Part shown: in pieces, positions 1 to 6,927 of the stretch
Position numbering within the stretch: position 1 is the stretch's first letter
Layout of the letters: every line of letters starts with the position of its first letter
Assembly (NCBI GenBank): GCA_039916225.1
Contig: JBDSLU010000105.1
Coordinates: forward strand, 1-7,619
DNA length: 7,619 bases
Direction: 5' to 3'
From: JBDSLU01 sp039916225
Lineage (GTDB): Bacteria; Acidobacteriota; Vicinamibacteria; Vicinamibacterales; Vicinamibacteraceae
Notes under the pieces: generated by a model
The model's database searches: none
The model's input: the letters and a program-made list of their open reading frames with translations, nothing else
What the model was told of the DNA's origin: nothing
Position numbers and translations under genes: made by a program

Positions 1-143
1 CAGTAGGCGAGCAGGCGCGTCGCCATGTAGTCGAGCGTCTCGGACGGATGCCGCGCCAGGCGCAGGTCGATCGTCTCGTAGACGCCGCGATCGATGTGGG
101 CCAGCTCGACCGAGACACGATAGATCGTCGCCGTCAGGGCCAT
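1..143 (-). CDS. yaeQ: YaeQ family protein, N-terminal 47 residues only (runs off left edge)
   Basis: The minus strand from an ATG at 143-141 reads without a stop to the window edge. It starts MALTATIYRVSVELAHIDRG and contains an LRLARHPSET stretch followed by a Y-M-A-T-R-L-L-A-Y segment. The MAL-ATIY opening, the LARHPSE motif and the following M-x-R-L-L are hallmarks I recall for the YaeQ family. Family members are small proteins of about 180 residues with a PD-(D/E)XK nuclease-like fold. Their biochemical role is unsettled; E. coli YaeQ was historically linked to suppression of RfaH loss. The C-terminal three quarters, where most fold-defining residues lie, is outside the window. The gene starts 10 bases after the stop of the propeller gene on the same strand, so it looks like the next gene of the same transcription unit. 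No strong Shine-Dalgarno sequence is visible. Confidence 0.85.
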   Translation of the reverse strand, partial: MALTATIYRVSVELAHIDRGVYETIDLRLARHPSETLDYMATRLLAY

Positions 144-153
144 GTCGTGCTCG

Positions 154-1287
154 CTACCCGAAGCAGATGATCGTGCCGTCGGTGGTGCCGATGACGACCA
201 CGCCGCTGGCGATCGCCGGTGACGCGGTCATCGGCGAACCGGACTCGTACTCCCACACCGCCTTGCCGGTGGCGAGGTCGAGCACGTAGAAGCGCCCGTC
301 GCTCGAGCCGATGTAGACGCGCGAGCCGGCGACCGCCGCCGACGACTCGACGCGCGCCTTGGTCGAGAACGTCCACACGGCCTTGCCGCTGGCGGCGTCG
401 ATGGCGTGCACGACCTTGTCGCGCCCGCCGAGGATGACCTTGCCGTCGGCGATCGCCGCCGACGAGTAGAACGGAAACTGACGCTCCTTGGGCTGGTAGC
501 GCCACGCCACTTTCTTCGCCGCCAGATCGACGGCGAGCACTTCGTTCTCGAAGGTGCCGAAGTAGGCGCGGCCGCCGGCGACCGCCCCCGACGCGCCGGT
601 GTAGGCGCCGATCGGCAGGTCGCCGAGATCCTTGCCGTCGCTGACGCGGATGGCGCGAAACACCTCGTCGCAGCCGGCGAAGTAGGCCACGCCGTCGACG
701 ATCGCCGGGGTGCCGTGCACGTAGTTGTCGGTGTGCACGATCCAGGCCTGGGTGCCGGCCTTGGCGTCGAGCCCGTAGAGGCTGCCGTCGTAGGAGCCGA
801 TGACCACCTTGTCGCCGACCACTACCGGCGACGACTTGACCTCGCCCTTGGTCTTGAAGGTCCAGGCCGCCTGTCCGTCGGCGATCTTGACGCCGTGCAC
901 GGTGCCGCTCAGATCGCCGACGAAGACGAGGCCGAGCGCCGTCGACACCGCCGGCGACGACTCGCCGATGCCCTCGACGGTCTTGTAGCGCCAGCGCGGC
1001 TTGCCGGTCGCCAGATCGAGCGCCAGCAGTTCGCCCTTCTGCGAGCCGACGTAGGCCACGCCGCCGGCGATGGCCGCCGACGATTCGACGGCATCGCCGG
1101 CCTCGAACGTCCATTTCACCTTGAGCGTCGCCGGTACGACGGCGGAGGTGACGCCGGTCAGCGTCGGCGTGCCGCGGAACTGCGGCCACTCGGCGGCGGC
1201 GGCCGGCGCCTGGGCCGACGCCGGCACCGCCGCGGCGAGCGCCAGCAGCGCCGATGCCACCGCGGCCAGATATGCGCGTCGGGTCAT
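154..1287 (-). CDS. Secreted PQQ-repeat (BamB-like) beta-propeller protein
   Basis: The product has 377 residues. Residues 1-26 form a Sec signal peptide: MTRR, then a long Ala/Leu core, ending in ASAQA, so the protein is probably periplasmic. After a WPQFRG motif (34-39) come seven tandem repeats of about 40 residues. Each has the form (A/V)-Y-(V/I/F)-G-x3-G-x4-(L/I)-D-x3-G-x3-W. Their cores begin near residues 78, 121, 161, 201, 241, 284 and 324. A partial strand at 363-377 (VVVIGTTDGTIICFG) could pair with the N-terminus to close an eight-bladed ring. The SSAA/SSPA motif before most blades is also typical. Blade 4 (201-226) is degenerate: it has a Cys in AGCDEVF and lacks the closing Trp. 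Such propellers occur as BamB-type scaffolds and as uncharacterised PQQ-like proteins. No quinoprotein dehydrogenase catalytic domain is present, so enzymatic PQQ use is not supported. The start ATG overlaps the methyltransferase stop as ATGA and has an AAGGGGG ribosome-binding site 7 bases upstream, which favours 1287 over longer starts. Confidence 0.9.
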   Translation of the reverse strand: MTRRAYLAAVASALLALAAAVPASAQAPAAAAEWPQFRGTPTLTGVTSAVVPATLKVKWTFEAGDAVESSAAIAGGVAYVGSQKGELLALDLATGKPRWRYKTVEGIGESSPAVSTALGLVFVGDLSGTVHGVKIADGQAAWTFKTKGEVKSSPVVVGDKVVIGSYDGSLYGLDAKAGTQAWIVHTDNYVHGTPAIVDGVAYFAGCDEVFRAIRVSDGKDLGDLPIGAYTGASGAVAGGRAYFGTFENEVLAVDLAAKKVAWRYQPKERQFPFYSSAAIADGKVILGGRDKVVHAIDAASGKAVWTFSTKARVESSAAVAGSRVYIGSSDGRFYVLDLATGKAVWEYESGSPMTASPAIASGVVVIGTTDGTIICFG

Positions 1288-2168
1288 GACGGGGCCCCCT
1301 TTCGCAGGAGCACGTGGAACTCGTCGGCGGCGGGGCTGAGCGCCGGGCCCTCGGCCAGCTGCACCGGCGTCACGTGTCCGTGGATCCACTCGACGATCCT
1401 CACGATGTCCTGCGGGAGAAAGACGTGGAAGTGGATGCTGTAGTCGGCGTCGCGCAGCCGGGTCGCCTCGTCGATGGCCTGGTCGATCATGGCGTGATGC
1501 ACGAACACCGCGTAGTCGAGGAAGTGCTCGAAGTCGCGCTCGCGCGACGGCTGCTGGTAGTCGAGCACCATGTGCTCGAGGGTTGTGCGGACGCGCAGCC
1601 GGTCGAAGGTCCGGCGCTTGTCGGGGACGATCAGGTAGACGAGGCCGCCGTCGCGGACGACGCGCAGCCAGTTGACCAGCGCGCCGATCGGGTTGCGCAT
1701 GTGCTCGATGACGTGCGCGGCAATCAGGAAGTCGAAGCTGCCGGCGGCGACGGTGGCCAGCGTCTCGGCGTCGTCGATGACGTCGACCGGCACGATGTCC
1801 CTGGCGACGGCGGGGAACTCCCGCTTCAGCGTCTCCCGATCGGCGCGGTCCATGTAGGTCATCCGCATGCCGGGGTGCGGCTTCAGCGGACGGTGCAGCG
1901 GCCCGAGCTCGAGGCCGCTGCCGTGCAGGCGGCCAGCGAAGTGACCGCGCCAGTCGCGGTGCTCGACGGTCGTGACGGTCGTGTCGACGACCTGGCCCTG
2001 CGGCACGGCCGACTGCAGGCGATCGAGGAAGGCGCCCATCTCCGGCCGGCTGGTCAGCGTGCCGGTGATGACCTCGTCGCCCAGCGATCGGCCGATCGAG
2101 GTGAGCAGCTTGAACTTCTGGTTCCGAATCCAGTTACGGGTGCGGCCGGAGGGTCCGAGGAACTGCAT
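1284..2168 (-). CDS. Class I SAM-dependent methyltransferase (Methyltransf_11-like)
   Basis: The product has 294 residues from the ATG at 2168; a GTG at 2174 would add two. A basic N-terminal stretch of about 80 residues precedes a Rossmann-type methyltransferase core. The SAM-binding motif I is GLELGPLHRPL (about 85-95), a variant in which GPLH replaces the usual GxGxG. An acidic residue for ribose contact lies in TYMDRAD (about 107). Then come FDFLIAAHVIEHMRNP (about 146-160), the post-motif strand/helix with the H-x-x-E-H signature, and RVVRDGGLVYLIVPDKRRTFD (about 169-189). The C-terminal third is rich in His and acidic residues. The core is clear, but the substrate is not. Relatives with the ELGP-H-P motif and PDKR-TFD segment are often found near polysaccharide or glycan genes, which is not the context here. 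The stop overlaps the propeller start by four bases, suggesting translational coupling. No clear ribosome-binding site is seen for either candidate start, and the upstream stop is only 18-24 bases away. Confidence 0.88.
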   Translation of the reverse strand: MQFLGPSGRTRNWIRNQKFKLLTSIGRSLGDEVITGTLTSRPEMGAFLDRLQSAVPQGQVVDTTVTTVEHRDWRGHFAGRLHGSGLELGPLHRPLKPHPGMRMTYMDRADRETLKREFPAVARDIVPVDVIDDAETLATVAAGSFDFLIAAHVIEHMRNPIGALVNWLRVVRDGGLVYLIVPDKRRTFDRLRVRTTLEHMVLDYQQPSRERDFEHFLDYAVFVHHAMIDQAIDEATRLRDADYSIHFHVFLPQDIVRIVEWIHGHVTPVQLAEGPALSPAADEFHVLLRKGAPS

Positions 2169-2192
2169 CGCCACCCGACAGCATAGTGCGGC

Positions 2193-3353
2193 TCACCGAC
2201 CGTAGGCAGCGCGATACAGCGCCAGCGCCGCGTCCCGTGTCAGCGGACGCGGGTTGAAACCGCCGGTCCACTGCGCGGCGGCGGCCTCGGCCAGTCCGGG
2301 CAGGGCGTCCTCGCCGACGCCGGCCTCGGCCAGCGTGAGCGGGAAGCCGCACCGCGCCGCCACCTGCTCGAGCTCACCGGCCAGCCGCTCGCCGGCCAGG
2401 GGATCGGGCGTGCCGGGACCGTCCAGCAGATCGGCGTAGAGCGGACCGACGTCCGCGGCGTTCCAGCGCACGACGGCCGGCAGCATCAGCGACACCGCGA
2501 TGCCGTGGGTGACGTCGAACTGCGCCGTCAGCGGGTTGGCGCAGGCGTGGCCGGCGCCGAGCATCGAGTGCTCGATGGCGAGGCCGGCCAGGTGCGAGCC
2601 GAGCAGCATCGCCCCGCGGGCGTCGAGATCGTCCGGCTGCTGCAGCACGTGGGCCAGCTGGCCGCGGACGAGACGGAATGCTTCGCGGGCGAAGGTCTGC
2701 GACAGCGGCGTCCGCGACGTGGTGACGAACGCCTCGATGGCGTGCGACAGCGCGTCGTAGCCGGACGCGGCGGTGACGCTGGCCGGCTGGCTGACCGTCA
2801 GCGACGGGTCGAGCAGCGCGATCCTGAACGCCGCGCCGGGATCGCCGCAGGCCATCTTGACGTGGCTGCCGGCGTCCGAGAGCACCGCGTAGGACTGCGC
2901 GTCGCTGCCGGTGCCGGCGGTGGTCGGGATGCCGATCATCGGCAGCATCGTGCCGCGGACGCGGCCGTAGCCGCGGAAGTCGGCGATGGCGCCGCCGTCG
3001 GCGTGCAGGAAGTTGGCGCCCTTGGCGCAGTCGAGCGAGCTGCCGCCGCCGAGGGCGACGATGCCGTCGACGTGGGCCGCCCGGGCCACCGCCGCGGCAG
3101 CCGCGCACATCTCGCCGTCGGGGTTCTCGGAGAAGTCGGCGAATCGCCTGACGCGGAGGCCGGCGGCCTCGAGGATGTCCTGCACCCGATCGGCGTAGCC
3201 GGCCCGCACCATGCCGGGATCGCACACCAGCAGGGCATGGCGGAGCCCGAGCTCCTGCGCCAGCGCGCCGGCCCGCTCGACCACGCCGGGGCCGAAGATC
3301 AGCCGCGTCCGCGGCTGCCAGTCGATCAGCGCGGGGAGAGTGGCGAGGTTCAC
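2193..3353 (-). CDS. Iron-containing (group III) alcohol dehydrogenase
   Basis: The product has 386 residues from a GTG at 3353, matching the family norm of about 380-390. It should catalyse NAD(P)-dependent interconversion of an alcohol and an aldehyde or ketone in the cytoplasm. The N-terminal dinucleotide-binding half has the FGPGVVERAG opening (20-29) and GGGSSLDCAKG (102-112). GIPTTAGTGSD is at 141-151. The C-terminal helical half carries the expected metal ligands: Asp200 and His204 in GYDALSHAIEAF, His269 in GAGHACANPL and His283 in DVTHGIAVSLM. The spacings of 4 and 14 residues match those of E. coli FucO. All four ligands are intact, so it is probably active, but the substrate cannot be told from sequence alone. 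Lactaldehyde, 1,3-propanediol, butanol or other aldehydes are all possible. The GTG start overlaps the tag stop as GTGA with no good ribosome-binding site, so translation is probably coupled to tag. The open frame extends far upstream antisense to nothing sensible; domain alignment supports the 3353 start. Confidence 0.93.
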   Translation of the reverse strand: MNLATLPALIDWQPRTRLIFGPGVVERAGALAQELGLRHALLVCDPGMVRAGYADRVQDILEAAGLRVRRFADFSENPDGEMCAAAAAVARAAHVDGIVALGGGSSLDCAKGANFLHADGGAIADFRGYGRVRGTMLPMIGIPTTAGTGSDAQSYAVLSDAGSHVKMACGDPGAAFRIALLDPSLTVSQPASVTAASGYDALSHAIEAFVTTSRTPLSQTFAREAFRLVRGQLAHVLQQPDDLDARGAMLLGSHLAGLAIEHSMLGAGHACANPLTAQFDVTHGIAVSLMLPAVVRWNAADVGPLYADLLDGPGTPDPLAGERLAGELEQVAARCGFPLTLAEAGVGEDALPGLAEAAAAQWTGGFNPRPLTRDAALALYRAAYGR

Positions 3354-3943
3354 GCGCCCAGGAGCGGATGTCGGGGTGGATGTCGGAAGCACGTTGTCGT
3401 GTGGTCGTTGACCATGCCGACGGCCTGCATGAACGCGTAGCAGATCGTCGAGCCGACGAAGCGGAAGCCGCGGCGACGCAGCGCCTTGCTCATCGCGTCC
3501 GACTCCGTCGTCCGGGCCGGCACCTCGCCCATCGACCGCCAGCGGTTGATGCGCGGCGTGCCGCCGACGAACTGCCAGAGGTAGGCGTCGAGGCTGCCGA
3601 ATTCGTCCTGGACCGCCAGCACGACCTTGGCATTCGAGACCGTCGACGCCACCTTCAGCCGGTTGCGGACGATCCCGGGATCCGCCAGGAGCTTCGCCTC
3701 GCGCTTCGCCGTGAAGCGGGCCACTGCCGCCGGGTCGAAACCGGCGAAGGCCTGCCGGTAATACGGCCGCTTCCGGAGGATCGTTGCCCAGCTCAGGCCG
3801 GCCTGGGCGCCCTCGAGGGTGAGGTACTCGAAGAGCAGCCGGTCGTCGTGCACCGGCACGCCCCACTCTTTGTCGTGGTAGGCCTGGTATTCGGGAAACG
3901 GCGGCTTCGCCGCCCAGCCGCAACGGACGCGTTCGGTAGCCAC
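3350..3943 (-). CDS. tag: DNA-3-methyladenine glycosylase I
   Basis: The product has 197 residues, close to the 187 of E. coli Tag. The enzyme removes 3-methyladenine from alkylated DNA as the first step of base excision repair. Diagnostic residues are all present. The zinc-snap ligands are Cys8 (RCGW), His23 (AYHDKEWGVP), and His181 and Cys185 (VNDHTTTC), with the H-x3-C spacing of E. coli. The base-recognition residues Tyr22, Trp27, Glu44 and Trp52 (LEGAQAGLSW) are at constant offset from E. coli Tyr16, Trp21, Glu38 and Trp46. The segment SKALRRRGFRFVGSTICYAFMQA is the classic family signature. The start is a GTG, 15 bases after the regulator stop, with a weak GGA about 6 bases upstream. 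The same-frame TAG of the regulator leaves no other reasonable start. The last four bases overlap the alcohol dehydrogenase start. Nothing visible suggests regulation by alkylation (no ada-like gene nearby). Confidence 0.96.
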   Translation of the reverse strand: MATERVRCGWAAKPPFPEYQAYHDKEWGVPVHDDRLLFEYLTLEGAQAGLSWATILRKRPYYRQAFAGFDPAAVARFTAKREAKLLADPGIVRNRLKVASTVSNAKVVLAVQDEFGSLDAYLWQFVGGTPRINRWRSMGEVPARTTESDAMSKALRRRGFRFVGSTICYAFMQAVGMVNDHTTTCFRHPPRHPLLGA

Positions 3944-3958
3944 GCTCGATCCGTGCCG

Positions 3959-5374
3959 CTAGTCGACCCGCGGCCGCTGCGGGACGCCGCCGCGCGCGGT
4001 CAGCGCCAGCTCGCGGATCCCGTAGCGCTGGATCTTGACCTTGAGGGTGGTATGCGGCACGCCGAGGTAGCGGCTGGCGGCCGAGACGTTGCCGTCGCAT
4101 TCCTGCAGCGCCCGCACGATCAGGTTGCGCTCGAAAGCGCCGACGGCGTCGGCGAAGCGGCCTTCGCTGCTCGGCGACTTGGCCTTGAGGCGGACCAGCT
4201 GCAGCTCGAGGGGCAGATCCTCCTCGGCGATGAAGCCGCGCTCGTCGGTCGCCACCAGCCGCTCGATCAGGTTCTGCAGCTCACGCACGTTGCCGGGCCA
4301 CCAGTAGCTGCGCAGCACGCCGAGGGCTTCGTCGCTGACGCCCATCACGGTCTTGTGGAAGCGGGCGTTGTAGCGGCGGGTGAAGAAGTCGATCAGCGCC
4401 GGCAGATCCTCGAGCCGCTCGCGCAGCCCCGGCATCTGGATCGGGATGACCCGGATCCGGTAGTAGAGATCCTCGCGGAAACGGCCCTCGCGGATGGCCC
4501 GCTCGAGATCGACGTGGGTCGCGACGACCAGCCGGAACTCGGTCCGGATCGGCTTGGTGCCGCCGACGCGCTCGATCTCGCCTTCCTGGATCGCCCGCAG
4601 CAGCTTGGCTTGCAGGTCGAGGCGCAGGTCGCCGATCTCGTCCAGGAACAGCGTGCCCCCGGCGGCCATCTCGAACTTGCCGAGCTGCTGCCGCACGGCA
4701 CCGGTGAAGGCGCCCTTCTCGTGGCCGAAAAGCGTGCTCTCGACCAGCTCCGACGGCACGGCCGCCAGGTTGACCGGGATGAACGGCCCGTCGGCGTTGG
4801 GCGACTCGTCGTGCAGCCGCCGCGCGATCATTTCCTTGCCGGTGCCGCTCTCGCCCTGCACGAGCACGGTCGTGTCGAGCTTGGCCACCTTGCGGACCAG
4901 GTCCATCACGTGGCGCATCACGGCGCTGGTGCCGGTGACGAAGTCGCCGACGCGGTTCTGGTCGGCGACCTGGGCCGAGAGCGACTCGACCTGGCGGCTC
5001 AGGTTCTGCTTCTCGCTGGCGTTGCGCACCAGCGAGCGCAGCGCGTCGTACTCGAAGTCCTTGGTGATGTAGTGGTAGGCGCCCTGCTTGATCGCCTGGA
5101 CCGCCGTCTCGACCTCGCTGACGGCGGAGATGACGATCGCCTCGATCCGGGGATACTGCTCCTTGGCGATCCGCAGCACCTCGAGGCCGCCGATGTTGGG
5201 CAGCCGGACGTCGAGGAGCATCAGGTCGACGTCCACCTTGGCCAGCGTGTCGAGGCCCGCTTCGCCGGTCGGGGCGGTCAGCACGGTGTAGTCACGGCGC
5301 AGGATCGCCGTCAGCGTGTCGCGCATTCCCTCGTCGTCGTCGACGATGAGCAGGGTCTTGGGCTTCGTGGACAT
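3959..5374 (-). CDS. NtrC-family sigma-54-dependent response regulator
   Basis: The product has 471 residues and the full three-domain layout of an acetoacetate/nitrogen-type bacterial enhancer-binding protein. An N-terminal receiver domain (about 5-118) has the acidic pocket DDD at 12-14, phosphoacceptor Asp55 in LMLLDVRLPN and Lys105 in ITKDF. A short heptad-like linker (about 118-140) follows. The AAA+ domain (about 145-375) has Walker A GESGTGKE (174-181), the sigma-54-contacting loop GAFTGA (221-226), Walker B TLFLDEIGD (241-249), arginine-finger region RFREDLYYR (298-306) and WPGNVRELQNLIERL (359-373). A Fis-type helix-turn-helix is at about 422-453 (GNVSAASRYLGVPHTTLKVKIQRYG). It should activate sigma-54 promoters after phosphorylation. 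No histidine kinase gene is in the window, so its partner is elsewhere. The ATG at 5374 is chosen because the receiver domain begins right after it. The frame is open further upstream but non-conserved. No Shine-Dalgarno sequence is visible before this ATG. It is the first gene of the leftward block. Confidence 0.95.
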   Translation of the reverse strand: MSTKPKTLLIVDDDEGMRDTLTAILRRDYTVLTAPTGEAGLDTLAKVDVDLMLLDVRLPNIGGLEVLRIAKEQYPRIEAIVISAVSEVETAVQAIKQGAYHYITKDFEYDALRSLVRNASEKQNLSRQVESLSAQVADQNRVGDFVTGTSAVMRHVMDLVRKVAKLDTTVLVQGESGTGKEMIARRLHDESPNADGPFIPVNLAAVPSELVESTLFGHEKGAFTGAVRQQLGKFEMAAGGTLFLDEIGDLRLDLQAKLLRAIQEGEIERVGGTKPIRTEFRLVVATHVDLERAIREGRFREDLYYRIRVIPIQMPGLRERLEDLPALIDFFTRRYNARFHKTVMGVSDEALGVLRSYWWPGNVRELQNLIERLVATDERGFIAEEDLPLELQLVRLKAKSPSSEGRFADAVGAFERNLIVRALQECDGNVSAASRYLGVPHTTLKVKIQRYGIRELALTARGGVPQRPRVD

Positions 5375-5397
5375 CAGCGCGCAGGCACCAATATAAT
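5368..5397 (+). promoter_or_regulatory. Candidate sigma-70-type promoter for lpdA-E2
   Basis: TGGACA at 5368-5373 (5 of 6 bases of the -35 consensus) and TATAAT at 5392-5397 (6 of 6 of the -10 consensus) are separated by 18 bases. An A/T-rich perfect -10 is rare in sequence this GC-rich, which raises its weight. Transcription would begin near 5404 and leave a leader of about 70 bases before lpdA. The -35 box covers the start codon of the divergent regulator gene. The reverse strand of the same A/T patch reads TATATT, but no matching -35 is seen for a leftward promoter. Confidence 0.6.
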
Positions 5398-5460
5398 CCG
5401 CCCTGAGTCCCTGCGGGCCGGCACCTCGTCCCGAGCGTGTCCCGGCCAGGCTGGCATCTT

Positions 5461-5465
5461 GGGAG
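5461..5465 (+). promoter_or_regulatory. Ribosome-binding site that selects the TTG start of lpdA
   Basis: GGGAG lies 10 bases before the TTG at 5476. It supports TTG as the true start rather than the in-frame GTG at 5437, which has no comparable site and would add a non-conserved 13-residue leader. Confidence 0.55.
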
Positions 5466-5475
5466 ATCATCGGTT

Positions 5476-6900
5476 TTGGCGAACGCATACGACGTCGTGG
5501 TCATCGGATCCGGCACCGGTGGCTACGTGGCGGCCATCCGCGCGGCCCAACTGGGCCTGCGCACGGCCTGTATCGAGCGGGCGCCGGTGCTCGGCGGCAC
5601 CTGCCTGAACTGGGGCTGCATCCCCACCAAGGCCCTGCTCGAGCACGCCCACGCGCTCAAGATCGCCCAGGAGTCGAAGGAGTGGGGCCTGATCCTGCCG
5701 GAGGGGCCCATCTCGATCGACATGGCCGCCGTGCACGCCCGCAAGGACAAGATCGTCAAGGGGCTGACCGGCGGCATCGATCACCTGTTCAAGAAGAACA
5801 AGATCGATCGGATCGCCGGCACCGCCCGGCTGCTCGGCGGCGGCAAGGTCGAGGTCACGGCCGACGGCGCGGCGCCGCAGATCGTCGAGGGCAAGGAGAT
5901 CGTCGTCGCCACCGGGTCGACGGCGCGCAGCGTGCCGGGAATCGAGATCGACCGCACGCGCATCATCACCAGCGACGAAGCGATCCACATGGCCACGGTG
6001 CCGAAGTCGATCGCGATCATGGGCAGCGGCGCCGTCGGCGTCGAGTTCGCCTCGATCTTCAACCGCTTCGGCAGCCAGGTGACGCTGATCGAGCTGCTGC
6101 CGCGGATCGTGCCGCTCGAGGACGAGGCGGTTTCGGCGGAGCTCCAGCGCGTCTTCAAGAAGGCGAAGATCAACGTGCTGACCGGCACCAAGGTCACCTC
6201 GGCCAAGCCGGGCGCCAACGGCGTCACGCTGACCGCCGAGCCCTCTGCCGGCGGCGCGTCGCAGACCATCGAGGCCGAGTACCTGCTCGTCGCGACCGGG
6301 CGCGGCCCGGTGACGACCGGTCTTGGTGCCGCGGAAGCCGGGCTGAAGCTCGAACGCGGCTACATCAAGGTCGACGAGCTGTTCCGCACCGGCGTCGAGG
6401 GCATCTCGGCGATCGGTGACGTGATCACCTTCGACAAGCCCGGGCATCCGCAGCTGGCCCACCTGTCGTCGGCGGAAGGCGTGCTGGTCGCCGAACGCAT
6501 TGCCGGCAAGGACGTGCGGCCGATCAACTACGGCCACGTGCCGGCCTGCACCTACTGCGATCCCGAGATCGGCAGCGTCGGGCTGACCGAGAAGGCGGCG
6601 CGCGAGCAGGGCTACGACGTCGCGGTGGGGCAGTTCGCCTTCCGCGTCCTCGGCCGGGCCCGGATGGCCAACGAGACCGACGGCTTCGTCAAGATCGTCG
6701 CCGAGAAGAGGTACGACGAAGTGCTCGGCTTCCACATGATCGGTCCGCGCTCGACCGAGCTGGTCGCCGAGGCCACGCTGGCGCTCCGCATGGAGTGCAC
6801 GGTCGAGGAGTTGCTGCGGACCATCCACGCGCATCCGACGATGTCGGAGGCCGTGCTCGAAGCCGCGCACGCCGCGCACGGCTCGCCGCTGCACGCCTGA
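5476..6900 (+). CDS. lpdA: Dihydrolipoamide dehydrogenase (E3 of 2-oxo acid dehydrogenase complexes)
   Basis: The product has 474 residues, the usual size. This FAD enzyme reoxidises the dihydrolipoyl arm of E2 and passes electrons to NAD+. The FAD-binding motif is VVVIGSGTGGYVAA (7-20). The redox disulfide is Cys43/Cys48 in GGTCLNWGCIPTKAL. The NAD-binding motif is AIMGSGAVGVEFA (180-192), with acidic Glu206 at the end of the second strand. The second FAD motif is GISAIGDV (309-316). The C-terminal dimerisation domain carries the catalytic base pair His453/Glu458 in HAHPTMSE. LLVATGRGPVTT (270-281) has Val at the place where most relatives have Asn (GRxPN), a minor departure. The start is a TTG at 5476 with GGGAG upstream; the N-terminus ANAYDVVVIG then aligns directly with family starts. 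The E2 gene follows after 27 bases on the same strand, so the two are almost certainly co-transcribed. The gene is divergent from the regulator. Confidence 0.97.
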   Translation: MANAYDVVVIGSGTGGYVAAIRAAQLGLRTACIERAPVLGGTCLNWGCIPTKALLEHAHALKIAQESKEWGLILPEGPISIDMAAVHARKDKIVKGLTGGIDHLFKKNKIDRIAGTARLLGGGKVEVTADGAAPQIVEGKEIVVATGSTARSVPGIEIDRTRIITSDEAIHMATVPKSIAIMGSGAVGVEFASIFNRFGSQVTLIELLPRIVPLEDEAVSAELQRVFKKAKINVLTGTKVTSAKPGANGVTLTAEPSAGGASQTIEAEYLLVATGRGPVTTGLGAAEAGLKLERGYIKVDELFRTGVEGISAIGDVITFDKPGHPQLAHLSSAEGVLVAERIAGKDVRPINYGHVPACTYCDPEIGSVGLTEKAAREQGYDVAVGQFAFRVLGRARMANETDGFVKIVAEKRYDEVLGFHMIGPRSTELVAEATLALRMECTVEELLRTIHAHPTMSEAVLEAAHAAHGSPLHA

Positions 6901-6918
6901 ACCCGGGACCGAAAGTCC

Positions 6919-6923
6919 GAGGA
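6919..6923 (+). promoter_or_regulatory. Ribosome-binding site of the E2 gene
   Basis: GAGGA lies four bases before the ATG at 6928. It is a near-consensus sequence with slightly short spacing, inside the 27-base lpdA-E2 gap. Confidence 0.6.
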
Positions 6924-6927
6924 CACC

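Noticed and set aside
206..460. GCGATCGC palindromes resembling HIP1
   Set aside because: Only a couple of copies are visible, within propeller repeats encoding similar residues. Codon use and protein repetition explain them.
406..3440. Plus-strand open frames of 290-345 codons (406-1443, 1314-2186, 2505-3440)
   Set aside because: Each lies opposite a well-supported gene and shows the same antisense composition bias. No ribosome-binding site or domain supports them.
3354..4100. A long upstream extension of the alcohol dehydrogenase frame
   Set aside because: It would run through tag and the end of the regulator in a different frame. Family alignment begins at the GTG at 3353.
5400..5475. 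Possible sigma-54 promoter elements such as CCGGCACC and CTGGCATCTTGGGAG
   Set aside because: The -12 GC doublet is missing or misplaced relative to the GG doublet in every case.
5375..5488. An N-terminal extension of the regulator by 38 residues
   Set aside because: The receiver domain starts immediately after the ATG at 5374. The extension would cross the lpdA promoter and start region and looks non-conserved.
3368..5608. A 746-codon open frame on the plus strand covering tag, the regulator and the start of lpdA
   Set aside because: It is antisense to two genes with complete catalytic motifs. Its translation is dominated by Arg, Ala, Asp, Val and His in patterns expected from GC-rich codons read backwards, with no recognisable domain.
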